Below are positions 24,894 through 32,852 of a DNA stretch of 64,000 nucleotides, piece after piece (within the stretch, counting starts at the first letter, position 1; the number at the start of each line of letters is the position of its first letter). Position numbers and translations under genes: made by a program. The notes below the pieces were generated by a model. The model was not told where the DNA came from and searched no databases. It saw nothing but the letters and a program-made list of their open reading frames with translations. Where the stretch lies: assembly GCF_002532045.1 (NCBI RefSeq), contig NZ_NWTG01000002.1:62001-126000 (forward strand), given 5' to 3'. Source of the stretch: Bradyrhizobium sp. C9. GTDB taxonomy: Bacteria > Pseudomonadota > Alphaproteobacteria > Rhizobiales > Xanthobacteraceae.

Positions 24894-26078
24894 CTACGCC
24901 CCCAGCCCCGTCCCGCCATAGAGCCACGCGATATCGTCGCACCACTCGGCTTGCGACTTCGCGCTCATGATCGCGTTGCGGATGCGGGCGTGCTCGCCGG
25001 CGGGGTGGTAGACGTGCTCGCCGATCGCGCGTGACATCAATTGCACCCGCGCGGTGCGCGGGAACCGCTGGCTGCGATACGCGTCGAGCGCCGTCGCCTG
25101 GTCGTCGTGACTGGCCAGCATGTGCGACAGGCACACCGCGTCCTCCATCGCCTGGCAGGCGCCCTGCGCAAAATATTGCAGCATCGGATGCGCGGCGTCG
25201 CCGAGCAGCACGACGCGGCCATCGATCCAGCGCTCGGTGGGGTCGCGATCGCACAGCACCCAGAGCTTCCAGTTGGTGCCGTGCCGGATGATGTTCTGCG
25301 CTCGCTCATGGACGTGGGTGAAGCCCTTCATCACCTCCGCTTCAGAGACCGGCTTGCCCGCAACCGGCTCCGGCGCATCGTTGTGATAGGTGACGACGAG
25401 GTTGAACACCTTCCAGCCCGACAGCGGATAATGCACGATGTGGCATTTCGGGCCGGCCCACAGCGTCGCCGCGTTCCAGCGCAGATCCTCCGGCATCTGC
25501 TCGGTCGGGATCACGGAGCGATACGTGGTGTGACCGGAGACGCGCGGCGGGCCATCCGCCGTCACCTGCTTGCGGATGTTGGACCACAACCCGTCGGCGC
25601 CGATCAAAAGACGCCCGGCGATGCGCTCGCCATTGGCAAGCTTTGCGGTCACCGACGAGCCATCCTGCTCGTAGCCTGTCACCTCGCTGGACACGCGCAG
25701 CTCGATCAGCTCGTGGTTCTGGCAGGCGCGCAGGAACACGCCATGCAGGTCGCCGCGATGCACGACGGCATAGGGATTGCCGAACCGCCTGCGAAAGGCG
25801 TCGCCGAGATCGATATGGGTGATCTCATCGGCGGTCAGCGCATCCATCAGCCGCAGCTGGTCGATATAAACAGCCATGTTGCGCGCCGCTTCGCCGACGC
25901 CGAGATAGTCGAAGGCGTGGAACGCGTTCGGCCCGAGCTGGATGCCGGCGCCGATCTCGCCGAGCGCTGAGGCCTTCTCCAGCAGGATGGAGCGGATGCC
26001 CTTTTGCGCGAGGCCGAGCGCTATGGCGAGACCGCCGATGCCGCCGCCCGCGATCAGGACCGGCTTGCCCTCCGCCAT
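24894..26078 (-). CDS. 3-hydroxybenzoate 6-monooxygenase
   Basis: At 394 residues this is a single-component FAD hydroxylase. It has the Rossmann motif AGGGIGG (residues 10-16), GAGIQLGPNAFHAFD, the DG motif LIGADGLWSNIR and GDAAHPMLQYFAQGACQAMEDA. These match 3-hydroxybenzoate 6-hydroxylases (XlnD, MhbM, NagX), which make gentisate from 3-hydroxybenzoate with NADH and oxygen. Location beside maleylpyruvate isomerase and gentisate dioxygenase genes supports the assignment. It is the last gene of a three-gene operon; its ATG overlaps the marR stop by one base (TGATG). Salicylate 1-hydroxylases are close relatives but the context favours gentisate formation. Confidence 0.85.
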   Translation of the reverse strand: MAEGKPVLIAGGGIGGLAIALGLAQKGIRSILLEKASALGEIGAGIQLGPNAFHAFDYLGVGEAARNMAVYIDQLRLMDALTADEITHIDLGDAFRRRFGNPYAVVHRGDLHGVFLRACQNHELIELRVSSEVTGYEQDGSSVTAKLANGERIAGRLLIGADGLWSNIRKQVTADGPPRVSGHTTYRSVIPTEQMPEDLRWNAATLWAGPKCHIVHYPLSGWKVFNLVVTYHNDAPEPVAGKPVSEAEVMKGFTHVHERAQNIIRHGTNWKLWVLCDRDPTERWIDGRVVLLGDAAHPMLQYFAQGACQAMEDAVCLSHMLASHDDQATALDAYRSQRFPRTARVQLMSRAIGEHVYHPAGEHARIRNAIMSAKSQAEWCDDIAWLYGGTGLGA

Positions 26079-26590
26079 CAGCCCGACCTCCCGAGATGTT
26101 CGAGCGCATCCTCGGCGCGCAATGGCACCCGCGACGCCTCGTTGTTGAGGTCGACGAGTTGGGTCAGGAGCGAGAGCAGCGTCTTGCGATCGGCCGGCTT
26201 CAGCGGCTGCAGCATCCGCGCCTGCGCCTTGTCGACCGAAGGCATGATGTCGTTGAGCACGGAAGCACCGGCCTTGGTGAGGTAAAGCAGCTTGACTCGC
26301 TTGTCCTCGGGCGCCGGTTTGCGCACGATGAATTCCTTGGTCTCGAGCCGCTCGATCACGTTGCCGAGCGTGGAGCGGTCGAATGCGATCACCGCCGAGA
26401 GCCTTGTGGCGTCGATGCCGGGATGGGTCGAGATCGTGACCAGCGCGGCGTACTGCACCGGCGTCAGGTCAAACGCCTTGCATTCCTCGATGAACAGCGC
26501 GACCGCGATCTGCTGCATCCGCCGGAACAGATAGCCGGGCGCGGTATAGACCGCGTCCATGGTGACGGGCGTTGGCTTGCTATTCGGCAT
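26078..26590 (-). CDS. MarR-family transcriptional regulator of the gentisate genes
   Basis: The 170-residue protein has a MarR winged helix: LTPVQYAALVTISTHPGIDATRLSAVI, DRSTLGNVIERLETKEFIVRK and the wing PEDKRVKLLYLT. The ATG chosen lies inside the end of the preceding isomerase gene (11-base overlap); upstream starts would add a shadow-frame extension. MarR proteins of aromatic pathways usually repress and are released by a pathway acid or its CoA ester. Two nearly identical 20-bp palindromes in nearby promoters are the likely operators. The gene lies between the isomerase and hydroxylase genes it probably controls. Confidence 0.88.
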   Translation of the reverse strand: MPNSKPTPVTMDAVYTAPGYLFRRMQQIAVALFIEECKAFDLTPVQYAALVTISTHPGIDATRLSAVIAFDRSTLGNVIERLETKEFIVRKPAPEDKRVKLLYLTKAGASVLNDIMPSVDKAQARMLQPLKPADRKTLLSLLTQLVDLNNEASRVPLRAEDALEHLGRSG

Positions 26591-27212
26591 CGGGCTGCTT
26601 GTCCGGGGCGGCGTCGGCGAACGCCTTGACTTGTTTCGCGGCCGCTTCGGCCTTGAGCAGGCGCGGATAGCGTGACAGGTCGACACCGAAGCGCCGCGCA
26701 TTGGCGAGCTGCGGCACCAGGCAGAGATCGGCGAGCGTCGGCGCATCGCCGAAGCAGAACGGCCCGGCCTCCTCAGCGATCAGGGTTTCGCAGGCGGCCA
26801 GGCCTTCGCGATTGGCCCAGGCCGCCCATTCCGTCACCTGCTCCTCGGGCAGGCCGAGCTTGCGCAGCCGCGCCAGCACTTTCAAATTCTGCACCGGGTG
26901 GGTGTCGCAGGCGATCGCCTGCGCGAACGCGCGCACCTTGGCGCGCCGCAGCGGATCCTGCGGCAACAGCGGCGGATTGGGATTGGTCTCGTCGAGCCAT
27001 TCGATGATCGCGAGCGACTGGGTGAGGATCGCGCCGGCGTCGCTCTCCAGCGTCGGCACCAGCCCCTGCGGATTGATCGCGAGATAGGCCGGCGCGCATT
27101 GCTCGCCCTTGCGCAGATGATGCGGCAGATGCTCCGGCGTCAGCCCCTTCAGATTGAGAGCGATCCGGACCCGGTAGGACGCGCTGCTCCGGAAATAGCC
27201 ATGCAGCTTCAT
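26580..27212 (-). CDS. Maleylpyruvate isomerase (zeta-class GST; maleylacetoacetate isomerase family)
   Basis: The 210-residue protein is a zeta-class glutathione transferase. The N-terminal glutathione site reads SSASYRVRIALNLKG (from residue 9) with NPQGLVPTLE and ILTQSLAIIEWLDE, and the C-terminal helical domain has FCFGDAPTLADLCLVPQL. In a gentisate operon this family isomerises maleylpyruvate to fumarylpyruvate with glutathione. A homologous role on maleylacetoacetate (tyrosine route) is less likely here. The ATG follows GGGAGGTTCCG and removes an 11-residue extension. It is the first gene of the operon that also encodes MarR and the 3-hydroxybenzoate hydroxylase. Confidence 0.88.
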   Translation of the reverse strand: MKLHGYFRSSASYRVRIALNLKGLTPEHLPHHLRKGEQCAPAYLAINPQGLVPTLESDAGAILTQSLAIIEWLDETNPNPPLLPQDPLRRAKVRAFAQAIACDTHPVQNLKVLARLRKLGLPEEQVTEWAAWANREGLAACETLIAEEAGPFCFGDAPTLADLCLVPQLANARRFGVDLSRYPRLLKAEAAAKQVKAFADAAPDKQPDAE

Positions 27213-27242
27213 CGGAACCTCCCTTGCATTTTTCTGGCTGCT

Positions 27243-27281
27243 CACGCGAAGCGGTATCCGCTTCGCCCGAAAACACTATGG
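27243..27281. repeat. Fragment of a rhizobial intergenic repeat
   Basis: CACGCGAAGCGGTATCCGCT followed by TCGCCCGAAAACACTATGG closely matches the right half of the repeat at 51653-51757. It lies just upstream of the isomerase gene, within its leader. Confidence 0.6.
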
Positions 27282-27290
27282 CTTGTTTGA

Positions 27291-27324
27291 TTGACGCTAG
27301 CCATATTGTGAGTATACTGTCAAT
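27291..27324 (+). promoter_or_regulatory. Gentisate dioxygenase promoter with probable MarR operator
   Basis: TTGACG and TATACT, spaced 16 bases, form a good -35/-10 pair pointing to the dioxygenase gene. The -10 lies inside ATTGTGAGTATACTGTCAAT (27305-27324), a palindrome with 16 of 20 symmetric positions (ATTG..AGTATACT..CAAT). A bound regulator would block RNA polymerase. The near copy before the aryl-CoA hydroxylase operon supports a shared repressor. The divergent isomerase operon starts from the same gap. Confidence 0.72.
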
Positions 27325-27361
27325 TAATTGAACCGACAAGAATGATGATGGGAGGCTTGCC

Positions 27362-28402
27362 ATGGAAGCTGTGCAGAAGACCCCCGAGCGCGAGGCGTTC
27401 TACAAGAAGATCGACGGCCAGAACCTCTCGGCGCTGTGGAACGTGATGAACGATCTGATCACGCCGGAGCCGAAGAGCGCCTGCCGCCCGCATCTGTGGA
27501 AGTTCGACCAAATCCGCGACTACATGAACGAGGCTGGCAAACTGATCACGGCCAAGGAAGCCGAGCGCCGCGTGCTGGTGCTGGAAAATCCCGGACTGCG
27601 CGGCCAATCCAAGATCACGACCTCGCTGTTTGCCGGCGTGCAGATGGTGGTGCCGGGCGACATCGCCCCCGCCCATCGCCATGCCCAGTCCGCGCTGCGT
27701 TTCGTGCTCGAAGGCAAGGGCGCCTTCACTGCGGTTGACGGCGAGCGCACCGCGATGTCGCCGGGCGATTTCGTCATCACGCCGTCGATGACCTGGCACG
27801 ACCATTCCAACGAAACCAATGAGCCGATGTTCTGGCTCGATGGGCTCGACATCCCGATGGTGCAGTTCTTCGACTGCTCGTTTGCCGAAGGCGCCAAGGA
27901 GGATCAGCAGTCGATCTCCAAGCCATCGGGCGCCAGCTTCGCGCGCTACGGCCACAATCTGCTGCCGATCGACCAGAAGCGGACCTCGAAGACCTCGCCG
28001 ATCTTCAACTACCCCTATGAATACACCCGCGAGGCGCTGGAGAAGGCCAAGGCCAGCGACGAGTGGGACGCCTGCCATGGGCTGAAGCTGAAATTCTCCA
28101 ATCCCGAGACCGGCGATTTCGCGATGCCGACCATCGGCACCTTCATCCAGCTGCTGCCGAAGGGCTTCAAGACCGCGCGCTATCGTTCAACCGACGCCAC
28201 CGTGTTCGCGGCGATCGAGGGCCGTGGCCGCACGCGCGTCGGCGACCAGACCTTCGAGTGGGGACCGCGCGATTTGTTCGTGGTGCCGAGCTGGCATTGG
28301 GTCACCCACGAGGCCGACGCCGACTCCGTGCTGTTCTCGTTCTCGGATCGTCCCGTGCAGCAGAAGCTTGACTTGTTCCGCGAAGATCGCGGCAACGCGT
28401 AA
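27362..28402 (+). CDS. Gentisate 1,2-dioxygenase
   Basis: The 346-residue protein has two cupin domains. The first carries the iron ligands in PAHRH (residues 103-107) and probably WHDH (145-148); the second has TDATVFAAIEGRGRTRVGDQ and SWHWVTHEADAD. Segments such as LWNVMNDLITPEP and GQSKITTSLFAGVQ fit gentisate dioxygenases. It cleaves gentisate with Fe(II) and oxygen to maleylpyruvate in the cytoplasm, feeding the isomerase encoded divergently 150 bases away. It has its own promoter with a predicted MarR operator and a GGGAGG box. No fumarylpyruvate hydrolase gene follows, so the last step must be encoded elsewhere. Confidence 0.93.
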   Translation: MEAVQKTPEREAFYKKIDGQNLSALWNVMNDLITPEPKSACRPHLWKFDQIRDYMNEAGKLITAKEAERRVLVLENPGLRGQSKITTSLFAGVQMVVPGDIAPAHRHAQSALRFVLEGKGAFTAVDGERTAMSPGDFVITPSMTWHDHSNETNEPMFWLDGLDIPMVQFFDCSFAEGAKEDQQSISKPSGASFARYGHNLLPIDQKRTSKTSPIFNYPYEYTREALEKAKASDEWDACHGLKLKFSNPETGDFAMPTIGTFIQLLPKGFKTARYRSTDATVFAAIEGRGRTRVGDQTFEWGPRDLFVVPSWHWVTHEADADSVLFSFSDRPVQQKLDLFREDRGNA

Positions 28403-28425
28403 CAGGCACAGCAAAGTGTAGTGCT

Positions 28426-28547
28426 GTCGTCCCGGCGAAGGCCGGGATCCATTGCCGCCATTCTCGATTGGTTGAACGCGCTGGGGCTCCAGCCTCCTCT
28501 AACAACGACACCCTGTGGTCATGGGTCCCGGCCTTCGCCGGGACGAC
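28426..28547. repeat. Long paired palindromic repeat (CCCGGCGAAGGCCGGG subtype)
   Basis: GTCGTCCCGGCGAAGGCCGG and CCGGCCTTCGCCGGGACGAC are perfect inverted ends. The core has lost the CCATAACC arm on the left (CCATTGCC). It lies between two convergent genes, gentisate dioxygenase and the ABC permease. Confidence 0.85.
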
Positions 28548-28575
28548 ACCTTGGGTGCGGCGAACAGCGCGGCTT

Positions 28576-29403
28576 TCACCGCCAGTGCAGCAGCCGCGTC
28601 TCGAGCAGGTTAATCAGCTTCCCGACCACGAGCCCGAACAGCGACAGGATCACGACGCCGGCGAGCAGCTGATCGGTCTGCATCAGATTGCCGGCTTGCA
28701 GCACGAAGGCGCCGATGCCGTATTGGGCGCCGATCATCTCGGCGCTGACAACGAGCAGCAGCGCAACCGACGAAGTGATACGGAAGCCGGCGAGGACCGA
28801 GGGCAGCGCGCCCGGCCAGATCACGCGGCGTACGATGGCGTGGAACGGCACGTTGAAGCTTTGCGCCATCCGGATCAGGTTGCGCGGCACCGCATCGACG
28901 CCGCTATAGACCGAGATCGCGGTCGAGAAGAACACGCCGAGCGCAATGGTCGCGATCTTCGGCTCCTCGCCGATCCCGAGCCACAGGATGAGCAGCGGCA
29001 GCAGCGCGATCTTCGGAATCGGAAACAGCGCCGAGATGAAGGTGATGCCGACGCCGCGCGCCATGGTGGACAGCCCGATCGCGAAGCCGACAATGACGCC
29101 GGCAACGGTGCCGATGATCCAGCCGGTGCCGATCCGCATGATCGACCACGAGAGGTGCTGCCACAGCGCCCCCGACATCGCGAGCTTGTAGATCGCAACC
29201 ACGATCGCCGACGGTGCCGGCAGGAACAGCGCATTGACCCACCCTGCGCTGCCGGCAAGCTGCCAGACCGTGATGACAAGCGCGAGCGCGATCCAGCCGG
29301 CAGAGCGGCTGCCGCCCGGGGTGAAGCCCGCACCCCGAAACGCGACCGGCCGCGGCGCTTCCGCCGATTGGTCCTCCGTCTGCTGCGGGGAGCGGTCAAG
29401 CAT
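28576..29403 (-). CDS. ABC transporter permease (SsuC/TauC, NitT/TauT type)
   Basis: The predicted 275-residue protein has about six hydrophobic helices and the permease EAA-type loop AQSFNVPFHAIVRRVIWPGALPSVLAGFR, here spread around residues 185-215 (quoted in parts: NVPFHAIVRRVIWPGALPS). LPAPSAIV and the SVALLLVVSAEMIGAQ end are typical of the sulfonate/nitrate/taurine group. It forms the inner-membrane channel with the ATPase whose gene overlaps its start by 8 bases. An alternative start 21 bases upstream is possible. The last gene of the ABC operon; substrate unknown. Confidence 0.87.
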   Translation of the reverse strand: MLDRSPQQTEDQSAEAPRPVAFRGAGFTPGGSRSAGWIALALVITVWQLAGSAGWVNALFLPAPSAIVVAIYKLAMSGALWQHLSWSIMRIGTGWIIGTVAGVIVGFAIGLSTMARGVGITFISALFPIPKIALLPLLILWLGIGEEPKIATIALGVFFSTAISVYSGVDAVPRNLIRMAQSFNVPFHAIVRRVIWPGALPSVLAGFRITSSVALLLVVSAEMIGAQYGIGAFVLQAGNLMQTDQLLAGVVILSLFGLVVGKLINLLETRLLHWR

Positions 29404-30169
29404 GCTGGACCTCGCGCTCGGCATCGATCGCTTCCTTCCGGATCAGCGACCACAACTCTCCCTGCAGCGCTGCCATGGGCGCGCGCGCGTCCGCCGCGCC
29501 GCGCTCGGCGCGCGTCATCGGGATGGTCACGATCTCCCTGATGCGGCCCGGGCGACGCGACAGCACCACGACGCGGTCGGCGAGCCGCACCGCTTCCTCG
29601 AGGTTATGCGTGACATAGACCGCGCCCATCGCACCGTCGGCGAGCAGGCCGACGAAATCCTCCATCAAGAGCTCGCGGGTCTGCGAATCCAGCGCCGACA
29701 GCGGCTCGTCCATCAACAGGATCGCCGGGCGAACCGCGAGCGCCCGCGCGATGCCGACGCGCTGGCGCATGCCGCCGGACAACTGCTTCGGGTAAGCCGC
29801 GCGGAAATCCGTCAAGCCCGTGCGGCGCAGCGCGTCGTCGATCACGGCGCGGCGCTCGCCGGCGCTCAAGGCGGTGTGCAGCAGCGGAAACGCCACGTTC
29901 TCCTCGACCGTGTTCCACGGCAGCAACGCAAAATCCTGGAACACGAAGGTCAGCGGATTGAGGCTGCCGGCCGGCGGCGCGCCGCGCAATTCGGCGGCGC
30001 CGCTGCTCGGCCGCAGCAGGCCGCCAAGGATCGACAGCAGCGTGCTCTTGCCGCAGCCGGACGGACCGACGATCGCAACGATCTCGCCGGCGCGAACCGT
30101 GAAGGAGACATCGTCGAGCACGTCGAGCGCGCCGAAGCGATGGCTGATATGGTCGGCGATCAGGTCCAT
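29396..30169 (-). CDS. ABC transporter ATP-binding protein (SsuB/TauB, NitT/TauT type)
   Basis: The 257-residue ATPase has Walker A GPSGCGKST (35-43), a Q-loop in FVFQDFALLPW, the signature LSGGMRQR (130-137), Walker B ILLMDEP (150-156) and the switch His in VTHNLEEAV. LLPWNTVEENV is characteristic of nitrate/sulfonate/taurine importers. It energises the permease encoded immediately downstream (8-base overlap). A 130-base repeat separates it from the binding-protein gene upstream, which may reduce co-expression. Confidence 0.93.
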   Translation of the reverse strand: MDLIADHISHRFGALDVLDDVSFTVRAGEIVAIVGPSGCGKSTLLSILGGLLRPSSGAAELRGAPPAGSLNPLTFVFQDFALLPWNTVEENVAFPLLHTALSAGERRAVIDDALRRTGLTDFRAAYPKQLSGGMRQRVGIARALAVRPAILLMDEPLSALDSQTRELLMEDFVGLLADGAMGAVYVTHNLEEAVRLADRVVVLSRRPGRIREIVTIPMTRAERGAADARAPMAALQGELWSLIRKEAIDAEREVQHA

Positions 30170-30194
30170 GGCGTTACAGCCTCACTGCCAAACC

Positions 30195-30326
30195 GTCATC
30201 CTGAGGAGCGCGAAGCGCGTCTCGAAGGATGTACGGCCCGGATGCAGCCGGGCCGTCGACCCTTCGCGACGCGCGCAGGTGCGCGCTCCTCCAGCGACAA
30301 AGGCGAAGCCTTTGCGCGGGGGTGAC
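30195..30326. repeat. Composite palindromic repeat inside the ABC operon
   Basis: It starts GTCATCCTGAGGAGCGCGAAG, has GGCCCGGATGC/GCAGCCGGGCC in the middle and ends AAAGGCGAAGCCTTTGCGCG followed by GGGGTGAC, the same right end as 15681-15723. It interrupts an otherwise tight operon and could act as partial terminator or mRNA stabiliser. Confidence 0.8.
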
Positions 30327-30355
30327 GATGATCGAGTTGTGCGCGCCGCCCGACA

Positions 30356-31360
30356 TCAATCCGCCTTCACATAATCCTTGGCGATGATTGCGCCGGCGTC
30401 AAAGCCCTTGTCGACGAAACCCTGCCCTTGCAGCCATTTGATCTGGTTGTCGACGTTCTTCACGTCGAGCTTGCCGTCGGGATCGATATAGGCGCAGTTG
30501 CCGACCACCTGCGCGACCGGCAGGTTGGTGTACTTGGCGATGATCTCGAGCAGCGGTTTTGTCTTGTCGTTGATCGGTGCCACGCCATCCTTGATCGCGG
30601 TCAGGATCACGTCGTGATATTCGTGGTCGGCGCGGGTCAGCGCGGTGAGCAGCTTCGTCACCAGCTGTGCATTGGTCAGCGTCTTCGGCGAGGCGAAGAT
30701 CGCCCCGAGCTGCCACGGCGTCTCGTCGCCGACCCAGCCCAACAGCTTCGCGCCGTTGGCATCGATCAGCGTCCGCGCGGTCGAGACCGGCAGCAGCGCG
30801 GCGTCGACGGTTTCGCCCTTCAGCGCCGCGGCGGCGTTCGACAGCGATTGCAGCGGCACGATCTTCACGTCGGACAGCTTGAAGCCGTATTTGTCAGCGA
30901 GCAGGCCGAGCGAATAATGGAAGCTGGAGCCGACCTGGGTCACCGCGACGCGCTTGCCGGCAAGATCCTTGGGGGTCTTGAGGCCGGCCGCATAGGCGTT
31001 GTTGCTGGCGAAATAGCCGATCAGGGGATAGCCGGCCTTCTCGCGGCTCATGCCGCCGATCACCTTCAGCGTGCCCTTGCCGGCGAGATTGTAGAGGCCT
31101 GCGGTGACGGCGGTGACGCCGAAATCGACGTCGCCTGAGGCGGTCGCGACCGCGATCGGCTGCGCCGCGTCGAAGAACTTCAGCTCGACATCGAGGCCGG
31201 CGTCGCGGAAATAGCCCTTGTCCTGCGCGATGAACACCGGCGCCGAAGACGACAGCCGCAACACGCCGATCTTGGCCTTCAAGAGATCATCGGCCCGCGC
31301 GATGCCGCTCGCAGCCCACACCAGCAGACCCGCGAGTGCGAGCCGCGCCCAACCCTTCAT
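30356..31360 (-). CDS. ABC transporter substrate-binding protein (NMT1/SsuA-like)
   Basis: The predicted 334-residue protein has a signal peptide (cleavage after GIARA, about residue 23) and a type II binding fold of the NitT/TauT group: KIGVLRLSSSAPVFIAQDKGYF, VDFGVTAVTAGLYNLAG, GKRVAVTQVGSSFHYSLGLL. Its C-terminal part matches the usual helix-rich end. It should capture a small organic ligand in the periplasm for the ATPase and permease encoded downstream. The ATG was chosen over a GTG 12 bases upstream because GTGGAG serves as binding site. It starts 13 bases after the FAD oxidoreductase gene, so uptake and oxidation are probably linked. Confidence 0.87.
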   Translation of the reverse strand: MKGWARLALAGLLVWAASGIARADDLLKAKIGVLRLSSSAPVFIAQDKGYFRDAGLDVELKFFDAAQPIAVATASGDVDFGVTAVTAGLYNLAGKGTLKVIGGMSREKAGYPLIGYFASNNAYAAGLKTPKDLAGKRVAVTQVGSSFHYSLGLLADKYGFKLSDVKIVPLQSLSNAAAALKGETVDAALLPVSTARTLIDANGAKLLGWVGDETPWQLGAIFASPKTLTNAQLVTKLLTALTRADHEYHDVILTAIKDGVAPINDKTKPLLEIIAKYTNLPVAQVVGNCAYIDPDGKLDVKNVDNQIKWLQGQGFVDKGFDAGAIIAKDYVKAD

Positions 31361-31372
31361 TGCCGTCTCCAC

Positions 31373-32728
31373 TCATAATCCTTCGGGCACGGCCTGATCG
31401 CGGCCGATGAACGCGCCCTGTTTGCCAAGCTGTTGTTGCAACTTTTCGACGGAAATGTCGCGCGGAATCGTATTGCCCGACAGCGCCAGCGCCGCCGCGG
31501 TTCCCGCCGCCTCGCCCATCACGAAACAGGCACCGGAGACGCGCGCCGCCGATTGTCCCTCATGGGTCATCGAGGCGCAGCGGCCGGCGACCAGGAGATT
31601 GTCGACGCCGTCGGGCACCAGCATGCGGTACGGCAATTCGTTGTAGCCGCGGCTCTCCGGGATCGGCGGAAACTCGAAGATCACGTCGCCCGGCACATGC
31701 GATTCCTTCGGCCAGCCATTGACGCCGATCGAATCCTCGAACGAGGCGCAGCCCAGCACGTCCTCGCCGGACAGCACGTAGCCGCCGATCACGCGCCGCG
31801 TCTCGCGGATGCCGAGCTGCGGCGGCAGATCGACGATGTAGGAATTCTCGAAGCCGGGCACCGTGCGCAGGAACTTGAAGGCCTCGACTGCCTGACGGCG
31901 GCCCTCGATCTCGCCGCGCGTCATGTCATCGGGATCGATACCTGAGATGGCGCCGCCGTCGCTTCGTGTCACCTGCGTGAAATTCACCCGCCATTCGATC
32001 TGCGATTTCTGCGGCCGCACGATCGCCGACTTGCGCGGGAATTGATGCGTGCCGGCGGCCTCGGCCTGTGCCATCCGCTCCGGGATCGTCCGCCACGCAT
32101 CGCCGGCTTTCGCCGGATCGATGCCGTTGAGGCGGAACATCATCGAGGGGTAGAGCATGCCGCCCTGGTTGTCGCCGACCTCATAGGGCGCGCCGGCCCA
32201 TACCGCGAGATCGCCGTCGCCGGAGCAGTCGATGAAGATGCCGGCGCGCACGGCCTGCCGGCCGGCCTTGGTCTCCACCATCAGCGCGCGGATGTGCGCA
32301 CCATCCATCACGACGCCGGCGCCGAGCGCGTGGAACAGGATATCGACCTTGTGATGCGTCAGCAGATCGTCGGCCGCGATCTTGTAGGCCGCGGTGTCGT
32401 AGGCCTGCGCAAGGATCTTGCCGAGGATCAGATGCGGCGGGTTCAAGCCGCCGAGCCGGTCGATCCGCGCCAAGAGGTCGGAGGCGATGCCCTGCACCAC
32501 CCGGTGCATCTCGCCGAAGATGTTGGCGTGCAGCCCGCAGAAGTTCGTGACGCCCGCCGCGGTGCCCATGCCGCCGAGAAAGCCGTAGCGCTCGATCAGC
32601 AGCGTCCGCCGTCCGGCGCGCGCCGCGCCGACCGCCGCCGCGATGCCGGCCGGACCGCCGCCGAGCACCACCACGTCATACTCGCCATAGAGGGGGACCT
32701 GCCGCGCAGGCTCTTCGATCGTGCTCAT
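31373..32728 (-). CDS. FAD-dependent oxidoreductase (FAD_oxidored type)
   Basis: The 451-residue protein opens with VVVLGGGPAGIAAAVGAARAG (Rossmann, near residue 20) and IERYGFLGGMGTAAGVTNF, and ends with LLVAGRCASMTHEGQSAARV plus a Cys in GACFVMGEAAGTAAALA. This is the FAD-dependent dehydrogenase group often found beside uptake systems for heterocyclic or carboxylated compounds. I cannot name the substrate. It is the first gene of an operon with a NitT/TauT-type ABC importer and is divergent from a LysR regulator. The ATG within GCTGATGAGC was preferred over earlier in-frame ATGs because of its distance from GGCGGAA. Confidence 0.8.
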   Translation of the reverse strand: MSTIEEPARQVPLYGEYDVVVLGGGPAGIAAAVGAARAGRRTLLIERYGFLGGMGTAAGVTNFCGLHANIFGEMHRVVQGIASDLLARIDRLGGLNPPHLILGKILAQAYDTAAYKIAADDLLTHHKVDILFHALGAGVVMDGAHIRALMVETKAGRQAVRAGIFIDCSGDGDLAVWAGAPYEVGDNQGGMLYPSMMFRLNGIDPAKAGDAWRTIPERMAQAEAAGTHQFPRKSAIVRPQKSQIEWRVNFTQVTRSDGGAISGIDPDDMTRGEIEGRRQAVEAFKFLRTVPGFENSYIVDLPPQLGIRETRRVIGGYVLSGEDVLGCASFEDSIGVNGWPKESHVPGDVIFEFPPIPESRGYNELPYRMLVPDGVDNLLVAGRCASMTHEGQSAARVSGACFVMGEAAGTAAALALSGNTIPRDISVEKLQQQLGKQGAFIGRDQAVPEGL

Positions 32729-32782
32729 CAGCATCATTTCCGCCCTGAACAAAGTTGATTGGGCCAACTATGAATTGATGCG

Positions 32783-32797
32783 GATTGCAGTACAATC
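32783..32797. promoter_or_regulatory. LysR-type box in the divergent promoter region
   Basis: GATTGCAGTACAATC has perfect five-base inverted arms around CAGTA and fits the T-N11-A core of LysR-family binding sites. It lies between the FAD oxidoreductase and LysR genes, about 55 bases before each start region, as expected for activation of one and autoregulation of the other. Confidence 0.6.
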
Positions 32798-32852
32798 TAC
32801 CAAATTATGTAATCAGCTTTCTCGAATCGAGAAAGGCTGTTGGGAAGCGCGG

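Noticed and set aside
30356..31372. GTG at 31372 as start of the substrate-binding protein
   Set aside because: It adds four residues before the next ATG and would use the GTGGAG bases as codons, while the ATG at 31360 has GTGGAG as a binding site.
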